Source: Syntrophaceae bacterium UBA6112 | Lineage (GTDB): Bacteria > Desulfobacterota > Syntrophia > Syntrophales > UBA5619 | Assembly (NCBI GenBank): GCA_002423465.1 | Contig: DIWG01000060.1 | Coordinates: 1 to 56,892, forward strand | Direction of reading: 5' to 3' | Length of the DNA: 56,892 nucleotides | Part shown: positions 51,208-56,892 of the stretch, piece after piece | How positions within the stretch are numbered: the stretch's first letter is position 1 | Layout of the letters: every line of letters starts with the position of its first letter | Position numbers and translations under genes: made by a program | Notes under the pieces: model-generated | What the model was told of the DNA's origin: nothing | Databases searched by the model: none | The model's input: the letters and a program-made list of their open reading frames with translations, nothing else

Positions 51208-51594
51208 GATCCTTCCCTTTTATTGTGGTCATCTTCGCTGACTGCTGCCGCCATCTCCTTCGCCCTCCATTTTTATGAGCAAGGAAAATGCCAGACGCAT
51301 CCTTTTCGTGAATCCTTTTTCGCATTTCCGCTCCCCCATTGATTTTAAGACATTTCATTCCGATGGAGATGGTTCAGCAAAAAAGAATGAGAAGAGAAGG
51401 GATTGTACCGTTTGGTGCACCATCCGGTGCAGACGGATATCATTGCCTGTCCTGCAACTGCGGAAAATGAAGCTCCACGCCCACGGCAGGGGACTTTCGG
51501 GAGCTGACAGCGCCGCACAGGAATTCATCCCTTGAACCGGAAGGGTTCGGTTCGGCAGGCGGCAGGCCTGGAAAACAGGGGGGAAGGGGAAATC
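51208..51594. other. Gene-free stretch upstream of MT2
   Basis: Both strands were read. There is no recognisable gene and no cobalamin-riboswitch B12 box. A short palindrome TGGTGCACCA lies at 51413-51422 with a further GGTGCA at 51426, which could be a protein-binding site. The promoter for the MT2-fhs-folD-metF group probably lies here, because a strong terminator precedes it. Confidence 0.45.
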
Positions 51595-51627
51595 TTCCCG
51601 CCCCGCTGCAGTCGCGCGGGGCGGGAA
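51595..51627 (-). terminator. Terminator after the 53-residue membrane-protein gene
   Basis: TTCCCGCCCCGC and GCGGGGCGGGAA form a perfect 12-bp stem with a 9-base loop, 15 bases past the stop. It separates the TRAP 2 transcript from the MT2-fhs transcript unless read-through occurs. Confidence 0.75.
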
Positions 51628-51642
51628 TCGTCGTCGGACCGA

Positions 51643-51804
51643 CTAACCGTCGATGGTCAATTCGTCCTTTTTCTTGTCATAATCCGGAATCACGTTCTTC
51701 CAGCCCTTGATGAAGCCATAGACGACAAAACCGATTACGGCTAAGACGATGGCTAAGCCGAAGACCAGCAGGGTGTTCGCGGGAATGGTAAACATCTGGG
51801 TCAT
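51643..51804 (-). CDS. 53-residue single-span membrane protein
   Basis: MTQMFTIPANTLLVFGLAIV leads directly through one hydrophobic helix (LAVIGFVVYGFI) to a charged tail KGWKNVIPDYDKKKDELTID. GAAGGAGAGTATGCG in front of the ATG is an excellent ribosome-binding site, and a terminator follows the stop, so it is very probably real. No family is recognised. It follows the TRAP 2 genes and the 158-residue membrane protein and may be an accessory subunit. Confidence 0.75.
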   Translation of the reverse strand: MTQMFTIPANTLLVFGLAIVLAVIGFVVYGFIKGWKNVIPDYDKKKDELTIDG

Positions 51805-51860
51805 CGCATACTCTCCTTCCGCTTGAATTCAGGCCCGCATATCGCCGCCGGACCCGAAGT

Positions 51861-52337
51861 TTATATCCGGACTGTCCTCACCAGGGGATTCATTTTCCGG
51901 ATCCCCGCGAGAATCTCATCCAATACTCCGTTTCTTCTGTGACAAAAGAGGTAGCCGCTCTCCCGGGGCAGTTTGAAGCGGACAAAACCGAACCCGCCGG
52001 GGAAACGGGACCCCTCCACGGCATGGAGCCGCTTCACCGAAAACGCCAAGCGCCGCCGAATACTCTTCAAAACCACCTCTCCCTCGGCGTCCAGGGAGAC
52101 AAAGTAGAACAGCCCCAGGGCCCAAAACCAGGTATAGAGATAGAAAAAGACGATCATCAGGGCGTACAACCAGTCTCCGCTGAACCCTCCCCGCTGGAAC
52201 TTCAGGTAAATCGGGGGCACGGTGCCGACGGTCCAGACCAGCAAGACGCCGTAGAAAATCGCGAGAAAGAGCAGCGGGGCCTGAAAAACAACCTTATCCC
52301 CCGTTTTTTGTCCCTCCTGCACATCCCATCCTTTCAT
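51861..52337 (-). CDS. Hypothetical two-span membrane protein
   Basis: This 158-residue protein has two hydrophobic helices, near residues 20-40 (APLLFLAIFYGVLLVWTVG) and 56-78 (WLYALMIVFFYLYTWFWALG). A cytoplasmic or periplasmic domain follows, with SIRRRLAFSVKRLHAVEGSR and RFKLPRESGYLFCHRRNG. No family is recognised. A GTG at 52322 behind AAAGGATGGGAT is an alternative start. It lies after the TRAP 2 large permease, separated by a terminator hairpin. Confidence 0.65.
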   Translation of the reverse strand: MKGWDVQEGQKTGDKVVFQAPLLFLAIFYGVLLVWTVGTVPPIYLKFQRGGFSGDWLYALMIVFFYLYTWFWALGLFYFVSLDAEGEVVLKSIRRRLAFSVKRLHAVEGSRFPGGFGFVRFKLPRESGYLFCHRRNGVLDEILAGIRKMNPLVRTVRI

Positions 52338-52342
52338 GGGAG

Positions 52343-52373
52343 TTTGGCGGCGGACCTCGAATCCGCCGCCAAA
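52343..52373 (-). terminator. Terminator after TRAP system 2
   Basis: TTTGGCGGCGGA and TCCGCCGCCAAA form a perfect 12-bp stem with a 7-base loop, about 35 bases past the dctM2 stop. Confidence 0.75.
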
Positions 52374-52407
52374 TGCTCTAATCCCTGCAAAACAAACCGC
52401 ACCAAAA

Positions 52408-53724
52408 TCAGCCCCGGAAGAGGTATTTTGGCGCCAGAAGAATAATCTCCGGGAAAGCCATGCACAGTACCAAGCCGACGAACTGAAGGCCGAGGAACGG
52501 AAAGGCCGATTTCCAGACGTCCACTGTGGAGCATGACGGCGGCGCGACGCTCTTGAGGTAGAAAAGCGACATGCCGAAGGGCGGCGTCAGAAAGGACATC
52601 TGGAGGTTCACGGCAATCAGGACTCCGAACCAGATCGGGTCGAAGCCTAACTGACGGATGATCGGGCCGAAGAGGGGAATGATCAGCATGAGGATCCCGA
52701 CCCAGTCGATGAAGCAGCCCAGGAAGATCACGATGCCCATCATGATCCAGATGACCGTCCATTTCCCCAAACCAGTCCCCAGAAGCATGGCGCTGACAAA
52801 GTCCCCGCCGCCCACCATGATGTAGAGGGCGATGAAGACGTTCGCCCCGAACATGGTCCACATGACCATGCCCGTGGCCTTGATCGTGTTTTCCGCCGCC
52901 TGGACCAGTTCCTTGAAGGGCATGCGCCCCTTGATCTTGGCGATGATCCAGGCCCCCAGACAACCGACGCCCGCCGCCTCCGTCGGGGCGGCCACCCCGA
53001 TGACGATCGTCCCCAAAACCAGGAAGATGAGAATGGTCCCGGGAATGATCGGTATCGCCACTTTGAACAAACCGACCCAATTGAGCCGTTCTTCCTTGGG
53101 GACCGCGGGACCGAGCTTCGGGTTGATGTAGCAGCGGATCGTGATATAGAGCATGTAGAGCCCTGCCAGCATGAATCCGGGGATGAAGGCGCCGGCGTAA
53201 AGCTGGCCGATGGAGGAGTTGTCCACCATGCCGTAGACGATGAGCATGACACTGGGGGGGATCAGGATCCCCAGCGTACCGCCGGCCAGGATGCCGCCCA
53301 GGGCAATTCCCTTGTCATACTTGCGGTTGAGCATCTGCGGGAGCGCGATCATGCCCATGGTCACCTCGGTGGCCCCAACGACGCCGGCCATCGCGGCCAT
53401 CATCGTGCAGGCGGCGATCGTCGCCGTGGCGACGCCGCCCTTGAGCCAGCCCAGCCAGTGGTACACCATCATGTAGATGTCCTCGATGATCCCGCTTCGC
53501 TCGAGGATGTTCGCCATCAGGATGAAGAGCGGGATGGCGTCCAGCAGGTAGTTGGTCATCAGGCCGAAGATCCGGGTCGGAACAATGTTGACGGCTTCCG
53601 GCCCCTGAAAGATCGCCGTGAAGAGGATGCCCACGAACCCGGTGGCGAAGGCCACCGGCAGGCCAAGGAACATGACAAACACCATGCTGCCGAAGAGGAG
53701 GATGGTAATCCATTCAATGCTCAT
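52408..53724 (-). CDS. dctM: TRAP transporter large permease, system 2
   Basis: This 438-residue DctM-type permease begins MSIEWITILLFGSMVFVMFL. Motifs include IPLFILMANILERSGIIEDI, GTLGILIPPSVMLIVYG, GVAAPTEAAGVGCLG and the late WFGVLIAVNLQMSFLTPPFG. It overlaps dctQ2 by four bases. It belongs to the same family as system 1 but is clearly distinct, so the two systems probably handle different acids. Confidence 0.92.
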   Translation of the reverse strand: MSIEWITILLFGSMVFVMFLGLPVAFATGFVGILFTAIFQGPEAVNIVPTRIFGLMTNYLLDAIPLFILMANILERSGIIEDIYMMVYHWLGWLKGGVATATIAACTMMAAMAGVVGATEVTMGMIALPQMLNRKYDKGIALGGILAGGTLGILIPPSVMLIVYGMVDNSSIGQLYAGAFIPGFMLAGLYMLYITIRCYINPKLGPAVPKEERLNWVGLFKVAIPIIPGTILIFLVLGTIVIGVAAPTEAAGVGCLGAWIIAKIKGRMPFKELVQAAENTIKATGMVMWTMFGANVFIALYIMVGGGDFVSAMLLGTGLGKWTVIWIMMGIVIFLGCFIDWVGILMLIIPLFGPIIRQLGFDPIWFGVLIAVNLQMSFLTPPFGMSLFYLKSVAPPSCSTVDVWKSAFPFLGLQFVGLVLCMAFPEIILLAPKYLFRG

Positions 53725-54269
53725 TTAAATTCCCTCCCTGTAAAGGCCATATGGGCGTCCCGGATGGTCCAGACGATGCCCTGCAAGAGCAGAAGCACTC
53801 CGCCGAAAGGCATTAGGAACTTGACCGGATAGAGGGGAGGGGCCCAGTCCGTGAAGGAGGCCTCGCCGGGGATTTCAATCCCCAGGAAGTGGTTTCCCGC
53901 GTTCATCGTTTGAGAACTCCAGTAGAAGTTCCAGGAGGTCCAGATGTACACCAATACGAAGCAATAGAAGAAGCCGCAGGTGATCAGATCCATGATCGCC
54001 TTCGTCCGGGGGGTCCGGGTCGCGTAAAGCACGTCGACCCGCACATGGGCCCGCCAGAAGTGGGCAACACCCACAACCATGACGTAGTACATGGCAAACA
54101 GGGAGTACATCAGTTCGTGTCCCCAGTTCGTCGGCATGCCGAACACGTAGCGCATGGTCACCTCAAAGGAGATCACGACCACGCAGATCAGCGAAACATA
54201 GGCCATCAGCTTGCCAACGAAGAAGTTGGTCTTTTCGACGGCCATCATAAAGGTCCTCAGATTATCCAT
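53721..54269 (-). CDS. dctQ: TRAP transporter small permease, system 2
   Basis: This 182-residue four-helix protein has VVISFEVTMRYVFGMPTNWG and HELMYSLFAMYYVMVVGVAH, then HVRVDVLYA, typical of DctQ. It is coupled to dctM2. A terminator-type hairpin lies between it and the binding-protein gene. Confidence 0.88.
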   Translation of the reverse strand: MDNLRTFMMAVEKTNFFVGKLMAYVSLICVVVISFEVTMRYVFGMPTNWGHELMYSLFAMYYVMVVGVAHFWRAHVRVDVLYATRTPRTKAIMDLITCGFFYCFVLVYIWTSWNFYWSSQTMNAGNHFLGIEIPGEASFTDWAPPLYPVKFLMPFGGVLLLLQGIVWTIRDAHMAFTGREFK

Positions 54270-54310
54270 AGCCTGTGCCTTTCCATGATATTCCCGAAGC
54301 GATGCTCATA

Positions 54311-54345
54311 AAAAAGCGGGGGAAGGAAGCTCCTCCTTCCCCCGC
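54311..54345 (-). terminator. Hairpin between dctP2 and dctQ2 with T-run
   Basis: On the minus strand GCGGGGGAAGGA and TCCTTCCCCCGC form a perfect 12-bp stem with a 6-base loop, followed directly by TTTTTT. It is a strong intrinsic terminator nine bases after the dctP2 stop and should limit permease expression relative to binding protein. Confidence 0.85.
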
Positions 54346-54354
54346 CGGATCAAT

Positions 54355-55506
54355 TTAGATAGTGATCTTTTTCCCGTTGCGGTCCACCATGTCCGAATCT
54401 TTGTAGTAACCCATCTTCATGGATTTCATGAACTCCCACTGGGACTTGAAGGCTTTCATCGCCAGCGGGTCCTTCTTGGCCCAGGCCACCCAGAGTTCGG
54501 GGGCGAACTTCTGGAACTTCTCGATGTCTTTGTCCTTCAGGCGGATGATTTCGACGCCCTTGGCCAGGTACTTGGGAATCGACTCGAGGTCGGCCTTCTG
54601 GATCCCCGTGTAGTGGTCGATGGAGTGCCAGGCGACGGCCGCTTCGAGGAGAACCTGGAGGTGCTTGGGAAGCGCCTTCCACTTGTTCATGTTCACCTCG
54701 ATGCTCATTAAGTCGCAGGGCTGGTGGAGGCACGGGGTGGAGGGGGGGCCGATAATGATGTACTTGGCGATCTCGGCGAACCCCAGGTTGTAGTTGACGG
54801 CCCAGCCGACGAAGTCGGAGGCGTCGATGACCCCCTTCTCCAGGGCCGGATAGACCTCGCCTCCGGGGAGCAGGACCGTGGAGACGCCCGCGGCGCGGTA
54901 GATGTCGGCGATGATCCCGCCCGGATACCGGATCTTCTTGCCCTTGAAGTCCTCGAAGGAACGGATCGGGACCTTGGAGTGGATCAGGTTGTCGTCATGC
55001 TGGATCGGACCCAGGTACATCATATTGTGCCTGCCGTAGGCCTCGCGGGCAATTTCCTTGCCTCCGAGGACCTGATACCAGGTGTCCCACTGGTCGGGGC
55101 GGTCCATCGCGAAGGGGTATGAGGAGAGAAACGTGGCGACGGGGATTTTGCCGGGCCAGTAGACATCAAAGCTGTGATAGGCATCGAAAACACCCGCCTT
55201 GACGGCGTCGAACATCTCGAACGTCCCGACGATCGCGCCGGCGGGCAGACATTCGATCGTCAGCTTGCCTTCGGTCATCTCGCCGACCTTCTTGCCGAAA
55301 TCCTGGAACTTCGTGTACCCGATCGTACCGGCGTCCCAGCAGGTCTGCATTTTCCACTTGATCGGCGCCGCCGCCGACAGGCGCATCACGCCGGGAAATC
55401 CCATAACGCCGGCCGCGCCGCCGGCCACCACGGCCGCGGTCTTCAAGAAACTACGCCGAGATCCCTTTTCTACGCTGGTTTTGTTCTGCTTCTCTTTCTT
55501 GGTCAT
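54355..55506 (-). CDS. dctP: TRAP solute-binding protein, system 2 (Tat signal)
   Basis: This 383-residue DctP protein has a long N-region, a twin-arginine motif (GSRRSFLKTAAVVAGGAAGV) and likely cleavage near LSAAAP. Family features are KIRYPGGIIADIYRAAGVST, VLLPGGEVYPALEKGVIDAS and DFVGWAVNYNLGFAEIAKY. The start follows TAAGGAGGCGTT. It heads TRAP system 2, about 270 bp downstream of the Fe-S oxidoreductase gene. Confidence 0.9.
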   Translation of the reverse strand: MTKKEKQNKTSVEKGSRRSFLKTAAVVAGGAAGVMGFPGVMRLSAAAPIKWKMQTCWDAGTIGYTKFQDFGKKVGEMTEGKLTIECLPAGAIVGTFEMFDAVKAGVFDAYHSFDVYWPGKIPVATFLSSYPFAMDRPDQWDTWYQVLGGKEIAREAYGRHNMMYLGPIQHDDNLIHSKVPIRSFEDFKGKKIRYPGGIIADIYRAAGVSTVLLPGGEVYPALEKGVIDASDFVGWAVNYNLGFAEIAKYIIIGPPSTPCLHQPCDLMSIEVNMNKWKALPKHLQVLLEAAVAWHSIDHYTGIQKADLESIPKYLAKGVEIIRLKDKDIEKFQKFAPELWVAWAKKDPLAMKAFKSQWEFMKSMKMGYYKDSDMVDRNGKKITI

Positions 55507-55680
55507 AACGCCTCCTTATTGATTTTTGGGTCAAAAAAAACGACCCCTTTGATCGTCGTCCGACGACCGGCCAACCAACAGAACACCCTCTTACCCTCTG
55601 AAAATCGCGAATATCACCGCGACGTCCAGAGTCCTCCGGCCGGCATCCCCCGACACCGGTTGCCGCGCAAACTTGCTGTA

Positions 55681-55709
55681 TTCCTATCATTCTGCGGCGG
55701 GACTGTCAA
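55681..55709 (-). promoter_or_regulatory. Candidate promoter of TRAP system 2
   Basis: On the minus strand TTGACA (55709-55704) and TAGGAA (55686-55681) are 17 bases apart, about 175 bases upstream of dctP2. The -10 element is weak, so an activator may be needed. Confidence 0.4.
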
Positions 55710-55776
55710 GGACAATATGGTTTGCGCCCCGCCGTTTTTCTCGCTGCGCCTTGTCTTTTGGAGGCCGCATTTCCAA

Positions 55777-56892
55777 CTAACGGTTCAGAGCCATCTGGAG
55801 AAGCTGGACGGGATGCATTGTCTTCATCCCCTTGGCCGGATCCAGATGATTGGAGATCGTCACGTTGCAGCCCGGGCAGCAGGTGGCCACCACCTGGGCG
55901 CCCGTAGCCTCGGCGTTGTCGATCTTGCGTTTGGTAATCTTCGCCGAGGTCTCCGCGTGCTCCACCTGGAAGGAGCCACCCCCGCCGCAGCAGTCGCCGG
56001 CGGCGGCCATCTCCACATACTCCACATCAGGGATGGATTTCAGAATGTTGCGGGGCTGGGCGCTCACCTTCTGCCCCTTCACGAGATGGCAGGGATCGTG
56101 GTAGGTGACTTTGATCTTCTTCCCGCTTCCGCCCAACTTCGGCAGCCAATCCTTGTGCGCGTCAATGAAGACCGTCACGTCCATGGTCTTGGCGGAGAGC
56201 AACTCCGCCGCTTTGATCTCCTCGTCTGTCACCTTCTCCCCAAGTTCACGCAGATCCTTGAGCAGGTGGGGATACTCGTTCTTCAGGGCCGCGCCGCAAG
56301 TGGCGCAGTCCACGACCACCGCATCCACATCCGCCCGGGCGAAGATCTTCAGCGCCTCCCGGATCACCTCGACCGACGTCTCCCGATCGCCGGACAGAAA
56401 GATCGGCAGACCGCAACAGCCCTGATCCTTGGGCGTCGTTACCTCCACCCCCATCCGGGAGAGGACGTCGACCACCGAGTTGCCGATGTCTCCGAAGACG
56501 AAGTTCGTCGCGCAGCCGTGGAAATAGAGAACCTTCGCCTTCGCCTTGCCCGACTTCGGGGCGACGACCTCCGGAACCGTTTCTGAAAAGGCCTTCTTGT
56601 TGAACGGCGGGATGCGATCCACCGACAGGGCGCCGGCCTTGATCTTGGATTCGATCCAGGGACCGCTGAAATTCCGGCGGGCCCACCCCCCCAGGGCGGC
56701 GGACTTCGACATCAGCCAACGGCTGGCCAGGATCTGAAACATCACCTTCTTCCGCCAGTCGATCCCGTATTTCTGTTTTGCCCGCCAGCGAACGCCGGAG
56801 AAGAGATGGTCCCCGTGGACGCCGCTCGGGCAGTTGGCAACGCAGGAGCCGCAGAGCAGGCAGGTGGAGAAGAAGGCCTCCTTCACCTCTTC
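55777..56892 (-). CDS. GlcF/HdrD-type Fe-S oxidoreductase subunit, partial
   Basis: At least 370 residues are present; the frame runs off the window edge, so the N-terminus, with probably another cluster motif, is missing. CLLCGSCVANCP near the visible start is a [4Fe-4S] ligand set. Two CCG domains follow (YFHGCATNFVFGD with DQGCCGLP and DCATCGAAL; DPCHLVKGQK with GDCCGGGGSF and TCCPGCN), as in glycolate/lactate oxidase subunit GlcF and heterodisulfide reductase HdrD. An FAD-linked 2-hydroxyacid dehydrogenase partner would be expected just outside the window. A role in oxidising an acid imported by TRAP system 2 is inferred. Confidence 0.88.
   Translation of the reverse strand, partial: EEVKEAFFSTCLLCGSCVANCPSGVHGDHLFSGVRWRAKQKYGIDWRKKVMFQILASRWLMSKSAALGGWARRNFSGPWIESKIKAGALSVDRIPPFNKKAFSETVPEVVAPKSGKAKAKVLYFHGCATNFVFGDIGNSVVDVLSRMGVEVTTPKDQGCCGLPIFLSGDRETSVEVIREALKIFARADVDAVVVDCATCGAALKNEYPHLLKDLRELGEKVTDEEIKAAELLSAKTMDVTVFIDAHKDWLPKLGGSGKKIKVTYHDPCHLVKGQKVSAQPRNILKSIPDVEYVEMAAAGDCCGGGGSFQVEHAETSAKITKRKIDNAEATGAQVVATCCPGCNVTISNHLDPAKGMKTMHPVQLLQMALNR

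Noticed and set aside
51208..51594. Cobalamin riboswitch upstream of the B12-dependent operon
   Set aside because: Expected on biological grounds, but no B12 box or matching fold was found on the minus strand.
55174..56586. 470-residue plus-strand open frame
   Set aside because: Antisense of dctP2 and the Fe-S oxidoreductase.

Overview
The window reads as chromosome of an anaerobic, fairly GC-rich member of the former Deltaproteobacteria (Desulfobacterota), most like the Syntrophales. This is inferred from the gene set: a tungsten aldehyde oxidoreductase-type operon, corrinoid methyltransferases with a RACo-type activator, two TRAP transporters, a GlcF/HdrD-type Fe-S oxidoreductase, and a membrane PAS-LuxR regulator. 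No rRNA, tRNA or CRISPR array was seen.

Region 1 (1-11.7 kb) is mostly core genes: a frameshifted thpR cut by the window edge, cinA, pgpA, a dinB behind a promoter carrying a dyad operator, a CoA-transferase/hydrolase, a chemoreceptor, a fragment of an iron alcohol dehydrogenase, and a three-gene operon (Tat ferredoxin, cytochrome b, AOR-type enzyme) resembling the E. coli ydhXUV genes.

Region 2 (11.7-17.2 kb) is accessory. Small, unrelated minus-strand genes (mazEF, a DUF3795 protein, a secreted protein, a DUF6868 membrane protein, a metallopeptidase, an iron-sulfur flavoprotein) include several that are separated by integron attC sites or by three near-identical 102-bp inverted-end repeats in the same positions. 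No integrase is present in the window. I read this as an integron cassette cluster lacking an integrase.

Region 3 (17.2-33.6 kb) holds dinG-mobA, an SDR, a radical-SAM-like protein in which all three cluster cysteines are serine, a very large membrane protein paired with a DUF47 protein, a PAS-LuxR regulator, fragments of higA and mobA, an OFA-family MFS transporter, and an NtrC-type two-component pair whose kinase seems to lack a sensor domain.

Region 4 (33.9-56.9 kb) is the main metabolic block. A RACo-type corrinoid activator on the plus strand faces about 21 kb of minus-strand genes: a GlcF-like Fe-S protein, TRAP system 2, two small membrane proteins, pterin methyltransferase MT2, fhs, folD, a metF with a Cys-rich tail, pterin methyltransferase MT1, a UroD-corrinoid fusion, TRAP system 1, a second UroD-corrinoid fusion, a MtaA-type UroD protein, a stand-alone corrinoid protein and DUF1638. 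Together they suggest import of an unknown organic acid, transfer of a methyl group from it (or from a product) through corrinoid to tetrahydrofolate, and oxidation to formate. The plan resembles the aerobic chloromethane (cmu) pathway, but with TRAP uptake, Fhs and anaerobic corrinoid repair. The substrate cannot be read from the sequence.
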